Assembly (NCBI GenBank): GCA_041170785.1
Contig: JBEDND010000189.1
Coordinates: 1 to 22,299 of the forward strand
DNA from: REEB481 sp041170785
Lineage (GTDB): Bacteria > Bacteroidota > Bacteroidia > NS11-12g > UBA955
Direction: 5' to 3'
Length of the DNA: 22,299 bases
Shown here: positions 1 to 6,827 of the stretch, piece after piece
Layout: every line of letters begins with the position of its first letter
How positions within the stretch are numbered: the first letter of the stretch is position 1
Program-made: the position numbers and the translations under genes
The notes under the pieces: generated by a model
The model's database searches: none
The model's input: the letters and a program-made list of their open reading frames with translations, nothing else
Told to the model about the DNA's origin: nothing

Positions 1-270
1 TATCAGGCCGTATAAGAGGTTGAATTTTTGTTCCCAGCTGTGCTTGCCACTGCTCAATTTTCCTTTAAGGTTTACGTACGTTAATACGCTCAGGTTGTTG
101 GTGCCACCGCTCTTCCAATTGCTGGAAAAAGTGGCCTGTGCGGCGCTGAAACCTAATTCCACAGTTCTTGTCCAAACGGAACTGTCCGGTTTTTGCGCTG
201 TTGCCTTCAAGGATTTACTGCCGATGGTAAAGGCGGCAAGCATCATCGGTAACATGGCCATCTTGTTCAT
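1..270 (-). CDS. DUF3078 family secreted protein, N-terminal part (runs off the left edge)
   Basis: Partial gene on the minus strand; 90 codons are present and the C-terminus lies outside the window. The protein opens MNKMAMLPMMLAAFTIGSKS and has a signal-peptide-like hydrophobic stretch ending near A-T-A-Q (about residues 23-26), so it is probably exported. After that comes VWTRTVELGFSAAQATFSSN followed by W-K-S-G-G-T-N-N. A tryptophan, then 'fSNWxxGGxN', is the N-terminal signature I know from DUF3078 proteins of Bacteroidota. These are predicted outer-membrane-associated proteins of unknown function. The start at 270 is supported by a TATCTTTG promoter element six bases upstream. A hairpin separates it from mscL, so it probably has its own transcript. 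Family assignment is fairly confident; function is unknown. Confidence 0.72.
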   Translation of the reverse strand, partial: MNKMAMLPMMLAAFTIGSKSLKATAQKPDSSVWTRTVELGFSAAQATFSSNWKSGGTNNLSVLTYVNLKGKLSSGKHSWEQKFNLLYGLI

Positions 271-276
271 GCACCG

Positions 277-284
277 CAAAGATA
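277..284 (-). promoter_or_regulatory. Bacteroidota -7 element (TATCTTTG) of the DUF3078 gene
   Basis: On the minus strand TATCTTTG matches the Bacteroidota primary-sigma -7 consensus TAnnTTTG exactly. It sits six bases before the ATG at 270. A transcript starting at the usual distance would have almost no leader. I see no clear -33 TTG box upstream, so this rests on the -7 match and its position. Confidence 0.5.
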
Positions 285-367
285 TCGAGCTGTGGTGATG
301 CCTCAGAGGGCCGGTGCAGGAACAGCATGCAGGACATGGGAAAACATGCGCCCGGTTTTATTAACTG

Positions 368-394
368 AAACGGGGAACCTATGGCTCCCCGTTT
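368..394 (-). terminator. Hairpin immediately after mscL
   Basis: AAACGGGGA (368-376) pairs with TCCCCGTTT (386-394) around a nine-base loop, giving a GC-rich nine-base-pair stem. It begins two bases after the mscL stop codon on the minus strand and lies between mscL and the DUF3078 gene. The tail on the minus strand is only weakly T-rich; the T-run on the plus side is the end of mscL itself. It is a likely 3' end for the sucC-mscL transcript. Confidence 0.55.
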
Positions 395-396
395 TG

Positions 397-726
397 TTAT
401 TTTTTCTGTTCAGCGGAAACGACTTCCGCCAGCTTTCGTTTGGTTCGGTTGTAGGTGCGGATGAAGACGAACAGTACAAATGCCACCAGCAGGAAAATAA
501 TGGTTTGCTGTATGAAATTTCCGTACTTCAGTTCAGCTTCGCCAACCTTGAGGGAAAGGGTGCTGAAGTTGATGCCTCCTGTAATGATTCCAATGATGGG
601 CATGATGATGTCGCTCACCAGCGAATCAACAATCTTTTGAAATGCTGCACCAATAACCACACCCACGGCCAGATCAAACACACTGCCTTTGGTGATAAAC
701 TCCCTGAATTCTGATACGAGTCCCAT
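397..726 (-). CDS. mscL: Large-conductance mechanosensitive channel MscL (short form)
   Basis: Inner-membrane tension-gated channel that releases solutes on hypo-osmotic shock; the family is a homopentamer. The 109-residue protein has the amphipathic N-terminal helix (GLVSEFREFITKGSVFDLAV). TM1 carries the pore-lining glycine/alanine pattern G-V-V-I-G-A-A-F and D-I-I-M-P-I-I-G, followed by a short periplasmic loop and TM2 (about 72-90). It ends A-E-V-V-S-A-E-Q-K-K directly after TM2. E. coli MscL is 136 residues and has a cytoplasmic C-terminal helix with a L-L-T-E-I-R-D-L-L-type sequence; that helix is missing here. The stop is followed at once by a hairpin, so this looks like a real short form. 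The gene starts 30 bases after the sucC stop and is probably cotranscribed with it. Confidence 0.93.
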   Translation of the reverse strand: MGLVSEFREFITKGSVFDLAVGVVIGAAFQKIVDSLVSDIIMPIIGIITGGINFSTLSLKVGEAELKYGNFIQQTIIFLLVAFVLFVFIRTYNRTKRKLAEVVSAEQKK

Positions 727-756
727 GTTTTTTTTTCGGGTGAAAATAGGGAAATT

Positions 757-1989
757 TTATTGCTGCACGCTTCCTTGTTCCACCAACAGCTTCTTCACCA
801 AATCGGCAGCTTCTTTCAGCATGATGGCGCTGTACACCTTCAATCCGCTTTCATCAATGATTTTTTTGGCTTCTTCTGCGTTGGTACCCTGCAGGCGCAC
901 GATGATCGGGATTTGAATGTCGCCAATCTTGCGGTACGCTTCCACCACACCATTGGCAACGCGGTCGCAGCGCACAATACCACCAAAAATGTTGATGAGG
1001 ATGGCCTTCACATTCGGGTCGCTCATGATGATGCGGAAACCTGCTTCTACGGTTTCGGCATTGGCAGTGCCGCCCACATCAAGGAAGTTGGCAGGTTCGC
1101 CACCCGACAGCTTGATGATGTCCATGGTTGCCATGGCCAGTCCGGCGCCGTTGACCATACATCCCACGTTGCCGTCGAGCTTCACGAAGTTCAGGTTGTA
1201 TTTGCCGGCTTCAACTTCTGTAGGATCTTCTTCGGCAAGGTCGCGCAAACCAAACAGGTCGGGGTGGCGGTACAAGCCATTGTCGTCCAGGTTCACCTTT
1301 GCATCTACAGCGATGATGCGGTCGTCACTGGTTTTCAGCACAGGGTTGATTTCGAACATGGCGGAATCGGTTTCTTCATAGGCTTTGTAAAGCGCGGTAA
1401 CGAAGTTGACCATTTCCTTGAAGGCTTTTCCTGAAAGGCCCAGGTTGAAGGCGATTTTTCTGGCCTGAAACGCCTGAAATCCTACCTTAGGATCTACCCA
1501 TTCTTTGAAGATTTTCTCCGGATGTTCTTCTGCTACCTGTTCAATGTCCATACCGCCTTCGGTGGTATAAATGATGACATTGGTTTTGGTGCCGCGATCC
1601 AGCAATACACTCATATAATATTCTTTGGGTTCTGAGGCGCCTGGATAAAAAACATCCTGTGCAACCAGCACCTTATTAACAATTTTGCCTTTGGCGCCTG
1701 TTTGGATGGTGATCAGGTTTCCACCAAGCAGGTTTTGTGCGATATCGCGGGCCATGTCGGCGTTTTTAGCTACCTGAACACCTCTGTGTTCGGTACCTTC
1801 AATTTTGCCTTTGCCACGACCGCCTGCATGAATCTGGGCTTTCACAACACACCAGTCGCTGCCGGATTGTTCTTTCACCTTTAAAGCTGCTTCATGTGCC
1901 TGTTCGGGCGTTTCAGCCACATATCCTTCCTGGATGGCCACACCATATTTCTTCAATACTTCTTTGGCCTGATACTCGTGTATGTTCAT
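757..1989 (-). CDS. sucC: Succinate-CoA ligase, beta subunit
   Basis: TCA-cycle enzyme subunit: succinyl-CoA + ADP (or GDP) + Pi to succinate + CoA + NTP, working with the alpha subunit SucD in the cytoplasm. The 410-residue protein starts MNIHEYQAKEVLKKYGVAIQ, the standard SucC N-terminus, which fixes the start at 1989 although the frame stays open to 2028. An ATP-grasp domain fills about the first 240 residues, including the K-A-Q-I-H-A-G-G-R-G-K-G glycine-rich strand and M-F-E-I-N-P-V. The CoA-ligase domain follows, with N-G-A-G-L-A-M-A-T-M-D, F-L-D-V-G-G and N-I-F-G-G-I-V-R-C-D. It is slightly longer than the 388-residue E. coli protein. sucD is not adjacent. mscL follows after 30 bases. 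Upstream, TAACTTCG at 2007-2014 on the minus strand is a near match to the Bacteroidota -7 element. Confidence 0.97.
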   Translation of the reverse strand: MNIHEYQAKEVLKKYGVAIQEGYVAETPEQAHEAALKVKEQSGSDWCVVKAQIHAGGRGKGKIEGTEHRGVQVAKNADMARDIAQNLLGGNLITIQTGAKGKIVNKVLVAQDVFYPGASEPKEYYMSVLLDRGTKTNVIIYTTEGGMDIEQVAEEHPEKIFKEWVDPKVGFQAFQARKIAFNLGLSGKAFKEMVNFVTALYKAYEETDSAMFEINPVLKTSDDRIIAVDAKVNLDDNGLYRHPDLFGLRDLAEEDPTEVEAGKYNLNFVKLDGNVGCMVNGAGLAMATMDIIKLSGGEPANFLDVGGTANAETVEAGFRIIMSDPNVKAILINIFGGIVRCDRVANGVVEAYRKIGDIQIPIIVRLQGTNAEEAKKIIDESGLKVYSAIMLKEAADLVKKLLVEQGSVQQ

Positions 1990-2027
1990 GGTTGAATTTA
2001 GAACCGCGAAGTTAATAGGCGCTGGCA

Positions 2028-2035
2028 TATCTTTG
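2028..2035 (+). promoter_or_regulatory. Candidate -7 element (TATCTTTG) for the lolD-recQ-glycosyltransferase operon
   Basis: TATCTTTG fits TAnnTTTG exactly and lies 29 bases before the lolD ATG, in the 75-base divergent gap from sucC. No good -33 TTG is visible at the expected distance, so confidence is moderate to low. Confidence 0.4.
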
Positions 2036-2064
2036 ACTGCCGCTTTTTGTAAGTTACCGGCTTT

Positions 2065-2724
2065 ATGGTTATCAGTGCACGCAACATCACAAAGAAGTTT
2101 GGAAGTCTGGAAGTATTAAGGGGCATCAGCCTGGATATTCCGGAGGCGCAAATGGTCTGTATTACCGGGGCTTCTGGTGCGGGAAAAACCACTTTGCTTC
2201 AAATTTTGGGCAGCCTGGATAAACCGACTTCGGGTACTGTATTGTTGAATGGTCAGGATATGTTCGCCTTGAATAAAAAAGCCCTCGCAGCGTTCAGAAA
2301 CCGGCATATTGGCTTCATTTTTCAGTTTCATCAGCTGCTCCCTGAGTTTACTGCTTTGGAAAACGTGTGCATTCCCGGATGGATTGCAGGAAGATCAAAA
2401 GCAACGGTGAAGGAAGAAGCAGCCTCCTTGCTGCAATTTTTAGGGCTGGAACACCGCATGACGCATAAGCCCGGTACGCTTTCCGGTGGCGAACAGCAAA
2501 GGGTGGCCGTGGCGCGCGCCCTGATCAACAATCCTTCAGTGGTATTCGCCGATGAACCCAGCGGGAATCTTGATTCAAGAAATGCAGCCGAACTGCATGA
2601 CTACTTTATCCGCCTACGCGACGAGCGCAAACAAACGTTCATTGTTGTGACACATAACGATACGCTGGCAGGCCTGGGGAACCGCATCATCCGGATGCAG
2701 GATGGCATGATGGCTGATGCATGA
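2065..2724 (+). CDS. lolD: LolD-type ABC transporter ATP-binding protein
   Basis: A 219-residue single-domain ATPase of the LolD/MacB/FtsE class, which powers inner-membrane complexes that extract lipoproteins or export substrates. Visible motifs are Walker A G-A-S-G-A-G-K-T (35-42), the Q-loop F-Q-F-H-Q (86-90), signature L-S-G-G-E-Q-Q-R (139-146), Walker B V-V-F-A-D-E-P with S-G-N-L-D (159-170) and the switch histidine H197. S-G-N-L-D is typical of LolD-like ATPases. No LolC/LolE-type permease gene is adjacent, so the specific partner is inferred from similarity only; FtsE or MacB-type roles remain possible. The gene is first in a four-gene overlapping cluster, and its TGA overlaps the recQ ATG (ATGA at 2721-2724). 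Confidence 0.8.
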   Translation: MVISARNITKKFGSLEVLRGISLDIPEAQMVCITGASGAGKTTLLQILGSLDKPTSGTVLLNGQDMFALNKKALAAFRNRHIGFIFQFHQLLPEFTALENVCIPGWIAGRSKATVKEEAASLLQFLGLEHRMTHKPGTLSGGEQQRVAVARALINNPSVVFADEPSGNLDSRNAAELHDYFIRLRDERKQTFIVVTHNDTLAGLGNRIIRMQDGMMADA

Positions 2725-4628
2725 GTGCTGAAACCCGGGAGATATTAACCCGTTTCTGGGGGTATGCAACGTTCCGACCCGGACAAGAATCACTCGCAGA
2801 TGCCTTTGTTGCCGGCCGCGATGTGCTGGCACTGCTGCCCACAGGTGGTGGGAAATCACTGTGCTTTCAGGTTCCTGCCTTAGTTGTTCCCGGTCTTACA
2901 CTTGTAGTTTCTCCGCTCATTGCACTGATGAAAGATCAGGTGGAAGGTCTGCACCGCAGGGGAATAGCAGCAGCTGCCATCACCAGTCACCACACGCGTA
3001 AAGAACAGGAACGTTTCCTGTCACTGGCCCGCGACCTGCACTTGCGCCTCTTATACCTTTCTCCGGAAAAACTCGCTTCTTCGTCTTTTCGTGAATGGCT
3101 GCCGTACCTTCAGGTGGACAGACTTGTGGTGGATGAAGCGCATTGCGTCAGTCAGTGGGGGTATGATTTCAGACCTGAATACCTGAGTATTAAAGACGCC
3201 AGAACCTTGATTCCCAAAGTTCCCTGCATGGCCTTGACTGCTTCTGCCACGCCAAAGGTGCAGCAGGATATACAAACGCAGTTGAATTTGCAGGAACCTT
3301 ATATTTATTCCGCAGGCTTCGACAAACCCAATCTGGATTTTTCGGTGCATGAGGTGGAATCCAAGCCGGCATGGCTGCAGCAGCATCTGGCAGGGGTGAA
3401 AAGCTGCGGACTGGTGTATGTTCCTACACGCCGAGATACCTTGGAAACCTGTCATCTGTTGCAGGAACACGGGCAGCGCGCAGATTTTTACCACGCCGGT
3501 CTGGCGCCGGAAGTACGTGTGCGGAAGCAACAAGACTGGATGCAGGGCCGTTCGCGCATCATGGTGTGCACCAACGCTTTCGGCATGGGTGTGGACAAGC
3601 CGGATGTCCGTTTTGTAGTTCATACCAGCCTGCCGATGTCGCCGGAAGCACTGTATCAGGAATCAGGCAGGGCCGGACGCGATGGGAATAAGGCCGCGGC
3701 CGGAATCCTTTGGTATGCTTCCGACCGAAAGAAACTTCTGGACCAGCTGGAAGAAGCTTTTCCCCCCTTCGAATTTGTCATAAGGGTTTACACGGCGTTG
3801 ATGAATTATTTTGCCTTGCCAACAGGTACGGGCGCCGATCGTTTTTTCCCTTTTGATGCGGCCTTGTTCTGCAAAGCCTTTGGATTTCAGCAAAAAGAAC
3901 TGCATTACGCACTTTCCATGCTGGAATGGAGCGGCTTGCTGAAGGTTTCCGAATCTGTGCGCATTCCAGCCAGGCTGCGCTTCTTATTTCCATATCCGGA
4001 TGTGTACGAGTTTAAGCTCGACCACCCCATGTACGACGGAATCATCAACGCGCTGCTGCGCACCTATCCGGGCATCTTCGACCACTACATCAACCTCAAC
4101 GAACAGCAATTGGCCATGTTTATGGGTTGTCCCGAACCGGAAGTGGTCCGACTGCTTACCGCTTTGCACAAGGCAGGCGTGGTAGATTATATTCCTTTGC
4201 GCAACAAGCCGGGCATTACGTTGCGCTGCGACTATCAGCTTCCGGTGGTGTTGAATGAGCAGCTCATCACATCCATTAAAGAACGCCGTCGGGAAGCATT
4301 GGATGCTGTTCTGGAATTTGTGGCTACCCGCGGATGCCGCCTGCAATACCTGCGGCAATACTTTGGCGAAGAGGATGCAGCACCCTGCGGGCATTGCGAC
4401 AATTGCAGGCGTGCACATCAAGCTGCGCTGTCAAAGTCGCTTGATCCGGAACAGGTGATAGCCTTATTGCAATCAGGACCCATGAGCATTGCAGCGCTGA
4501 TGACCCATTTTGGCTTTACAGACGCGGCTATATTCCGTCATGAGCTCAGAAATATGCTGGATTCAGGAACTGTCATCATCAATGAAGAAGGAAATTTAGA
4601 ATGGGAAAGCGGATCATCTTTACGGTAA
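2721..4628 (+). CDS. recQ: RecQ family ATP-dependent DNA helicase (Bacteroidota short type)
   Basis: 3'-5' DNA helicase for recombination and repair of stalled forks. The 635-residue protein has Walker A T-G-G-G-K-S (41-46), DEAH (138-141) followed by the RecQ aromatic-rich loop H-C-V-S-Q-W-G-Y-D-F-R-P-E-Y (141-154), S-A-T (175-177), and motifs V-VI with F-G-M-G-V-D-K-P (287-294) and Q-E-S-G-R-A-G-R-D-G (313-322). The zinc cysteines C539, C556, C559 and C562 lie far downstream of the helicase core. About 190 residues of winged-helix-like sequence (350-535) come between, whereas in E. coli RecQ the zinc module follows the core directly. No HRDC domain is present; a short helical tail ends the protein. 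The layout matches my memory of short RecQ proteins in Bacteroidota. It overlaps lolD by 4 bases and the next gene by 28. Confidence 0.94.
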   Translation: MSAETREILTRFWGYATFRPGQESLADAFVAGRDVLALLPTGGGKSLCFQVPALVVPGLTLVVSPLIALMKDQVEGLHRRGIAAAAITSHHTRKEQERFLSLARDLHLRLLYLSPEKLASSSFREWLPYLQVDRLVVDEAHCVSQWGYDFRPEYLSIKDARTLIPKVPCMALTASATPKVQQDIQTQLNLQEPYIYSAGFDKPNLDFSVHEVESKPAWLQQHLAGVKSCGLVYVPTRRDTLETCHLLQEHGQRADFYHAGLAPEVRVRKQQDWMQGRSRIMVCTNAFGMGVDKPDVRFVVHTSLPMSPEALYQESGRAGRDGNKAAAGILWYASDRKKLLDQLEEAFPPFEFVIRVYTALMNYFALPTGTGADRFFPFDAALFCKAFGFQQKELHYALSMLEWSGLLKVSESVRIPARLRFLFPYPDVYEFKLDHPMYDGIINALLRTYPGIFDHYINLNEQQLAMFMGCPEPEVVRLLTALHKAGVVDYIPLRNKPGITLRCDYQLPVVLNEQLITSIKERRREALDAVLEFVATRGCRLQYLRQYFGEEDAAPCGHCDNCRRAHQAALSKSLDPEQVIALLQSGPMSIAALMTHFGFTDAAIFRHELRNMLDSGTVIINEEGNLEWESGSSLR

Positions 4629-5689
4629 TCAACGACCTGCACACTGACCGCAGGATGGAGCGCATTTGCAGCACCCTGGCGGAAGCCGGATACGAGGTGA
4701 CCCTTGTAGGCAGAATCTTGCCGGAAAGCAAGGCACTTCCGCAGCGCGCCTACCAGACCCGCCGGTTGCATTGCTGGTTTCAAAAAGGCAAACTCTTTTA
4801 CCTTGAATACAACCTGAGGCTGTGGCTGTTCCTCTGGTTTCAGTGCTTTGACATTCTGGGAACTGTGGATGCCGACACACTTCCGGCCGGTTGGATGTTG
4901 CGGAAACTGAAACCCATCAAACTGGTGTTCGATGCCCACGAATGGTTTAGTCAGGTTCCGGAAGTGGTCGTAAGACCCCGGGTGCAACGGGTTTGGGAAT
5001 GGGTAGAACGCAGATTAATTCCCAGCGCAGATGCAGCCTACACGGTTTGTGGCGCCATCGCCGAACATTATACGAAGCTGAGTGGCGTTCCGTTCCGCGT
5101 GGTGATGAACGCACCTCCTTTGGATGCAATGCATCCGCCGCATCAGCCAGAATCGCCACCGTTCATCCTGTATCAGGGCGCGCTTAATCAGGGCAGAGGC
5201 ATAGAAGCCATGATCCAGGCATTGCATCAACTGGATATCCGACTTGTACTGGTAGGCGAAGGTGATTTATCGCAATCGCTGCGCCGCATGGTGCGGGAAG
5301 AAGGACTGGAACACAAAGTGCATTTTGCAGGCTGGATTGCGCCCGATCAGCTGAAATACCAAACCTGTAAAGCCTGGCTGGGACTGAACGTAAGCGAAAA
5401 TCAAGGGCTGAGTTATTACTACTCCCTGAACAACAAGTTCTTCGATTACATCCACGCCGGTTTGCCTTCATTGATCAATGCCTTTCCCGAGTATCTGAGT
5501 TTGATGCTACAATGGGAAGTTGGTCTTGCCGTGGATGCTGATGTGGATCAGCTGGTTGCTGCCGTGAAGCGCTTGCAGCAAGAGCCGGAACTTTACGCAC
5601 GTTTGGAACAAAACTGTCTGGAAGCGGCGAAAACCCTAAATTGGCAGCGTGAAGCTGAACAGCTCATCGACATCTATGCCCAACTCTGA
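4601..5689 (+). CDS. Glycosyltransferase, GT4-like (GT-B fold)
   Basis: A 362-residue predicted retaining glycosyltransferase that would move a sugar from a nucleotide donor to a cell-surface glycan or lipid acceptor. The N-terminal Rossmann domain has T-V-I-N-D-L-H-T-D-R-R-M-E-R-I and 'LAEAGYEVTLVGR'; L-V-F-D-A-H-E-W-F is an acceptor-side motif common in this family. The donor-binding half has L-Y-Q-G-A-L-N-Q-G-R-G-I-E-A-M, L-V-L-V-G-E-G, F-A-G-W-I and a C-terminal S-E-N-Q-G-L-S-Y-Y-Y-S-L-N-N-K-F-F-D-Y-I, the position of the nucleotide-sugar-binding EX7E region. There is no signal peptide. The start lies inside recQ (28-base overlap) and the stop lies inside the next glycosyltransferase gene, so translation is probably coupled. 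Substrate cannot be told from sequence. Confidence 0.85.
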   Translation: MGKRIIFTVINDLHTDRRMERICSTLAEAGYEVTLVGRILPESKALPQRAYQTRRLHCWFQKGKLFYLEYNLRLWLFLWFQCFDILGTVDADTLPAGWMLRKLKPIKLVFDAHEWFSQVPEVVVRPRVQRVWEWVERRLIPSADAAYTVCGAIAEHYTKLSGVPFRVVMNAPPLDAMHPPHQPESPPFILYQGALNQGRGIEAMIQALHQLDIRLVLVGEGDLSQSLRRMVREEGLEHKVHFAGWIAPDQLKYQTCKAWLGLNVSENQGLSYYYSLNNKFFDYIHAGLPSLINAFPEYLSLMLQWEVGLAVDADVDQLVAAVKRLQQEPELYARLEQNCLEAAKTLNWQREAEQLIDIYAQL

Positions 5690-6821
5690 AAGACTCCTCC
5701 ATCTGGTTGCTTTTGACATTCCCGAACCACCTGATTACGGAGGCGTTATCGATATTTTCTACAAAATACAGGCGCTGCACAGCTGCGGCATTTCTGTAAT
5801 CCTGCACGCCTTCGAATACGGAAAGCGCGGGAAGGTTGCTGCCCTGAACCAAATCTGCCACAAAGTGCACCTGTACAAACGGCGCACATTCAAAAATCCC
5901 TTCTATGGCGACATTCCATACATCACAGGAAGCCGCGACAGTGCTGAACTTCTGGAACAGTTAATTGAAACAGAGGCGCCCATTTTATTTGAAGGTCTGC
6001 ATTCCTGCTATTGGCTGAACCACCCGGCCCTGGCAAACCGCTACAAAGTGGTGCGCACCCACAACATCGAGCACGATTACTACGCAAATCTGGAGGCTGC
6101 CGAAACAAATTTCTTCAAAAAGTACTTCTTCCGGGTGGAAGCAGAACGCCTGCGACAGTTCGAGCCTATTTTGAAAAAGGCCAGTCTGATTGCGGCCATT
6201 TCTCCGGATGATACCGGTTATTTCTCCCGCTTATACGGGCATACGGAATACATACCGGCTTTTCATCCAAACGAGCAGGTGGAAATCAGCACCGAAGCCG
6301 GCGCTTTTGCTCTGTATCACGGAAATCTGGCCGTGGCAGAAAACAATCAGGGCGCGTTATTTCTGGTGAACGAGGTGTTCAGCAAGCTGCAGGTTCCTTG
6401 TGTCATCGCCGGTAACCACCCTTCCGCACAACTGAAACAGGCGGTGGCCAAACATCCGCATATCCGTCTGGAGGAACAGTTGGACTCTGAAGCGGTTTTG
6501 AGGCTGATTGGTGCTGCGCAGGTGAATGTGCTGTGTACCTTTCAGGGAACCGGCATCAAACTCAAGCTCATCAATGCATTGTACCTCGGCAAACATTGCG
6601 TGGCCAACAGCGTGATGGTGCATCATACCGGCCTTGAATCCTTGTGTCGCGTGAGCGACGACCCGGCGGTACTTGGAACCATGATCACCGATCTCATGAA
6701 ACAGCCCTTTACCGAAGCCGATATTGCTTCGCGCAGACAAGTGTTGCAGCAGCAGTTCAACAACCGCAACAATGCGGCGCGCTTGATTCAGGTGATGGAA
6801 CAGGCCCGGGCCTGGGGCTGA
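5676..6821 (+). CDS. Glycosyltransferase, group 1 (GT-B fold)
   Basis: Second predicted glycosyltransferase, 381 residues from the chosen start M-P-N-S-E-R-L-L-H-L-V-A-F-D-I-P. The frame is also open from 5649, which would add nine residues. The N-terminal domain has P-D-Y-G-G-V-I-D-I-F-Y-K-I-Q-A-L, the usual 'GG ... L ... G' acceptor-domain start, then V-V-R-T-H-N-I-E-H-D-Y-Y and A-A-I-S-P-D-D. The C-terminal domain has L-Y-H-G-N-L-A-V-A-E-N-N-Q-G-A and F-Q-G-T-G-I-K-L-K-L-I-N-A-L-Y-L-G-K-H-C-V-A-N, where the donor nucleotide would bind. It overlaps the preceding glycosyltransferase by 14 bases, so the two probably act in one glycan pathway. It ends six bases before the convergent uvrA stop. 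Donor and acceptor are unknown. Confidence 0.83.
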   Translation: MPNSERLLHLVAFDIPEPPDYGGVIDIFYKIQALHSCGISVILHAFEYGKRGKVAALNQICHKVHLYKRRTFKNPFYGDIPYITGSRDSAELLEQLIETEAPILFEGLHSCYWLNHPALANRYKVVRTHNIEHDYYANLEAAETNFFKKYFFRVEAERLRQFEPILKKASLIAAISPDDTGYFSRLYGHTEYIPAFHPNEQVEISTEAGAFALYHGNLAVAENNQGALFLVNEVFSKLQVPCVIAGNHPSAQLKQAVAKHPHIRLEEQLDSEAVLRLIGAAQVNVLCTFQGTGIKLKLINALYLGKHCVANSVMVHHTGLESLCRVSDDPAVLGTMITDLMKQPFTEADIASRRQVLQQQFNNRNNAARLIQVMEQARAWG

Positions 6822-6827
6822 ACAAGA

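Noticed and set aside
20..298. 92-codon plus-strand frame at the left edge
   Set aside because: The minus strand encodes a signal peptide and the DUF3078 signature over the same bases, with a matching promoter element; the plus frame has neither.
760..1434. 224-codon plus-strand open frame opposite sucC
   Set aside because: Antisense to conserved sucC, with composition typical of a complementary-strand reading.
6801..6814. Perfect 14-base palindrome CAGGCCCGGGCCTG at the end of the second glycosyltransferase gene
   Set aside because: It has no loop, so it is a poor RNA hairpin. It is explained by the codons for Q-A-R-A-W, and no T-run follows.
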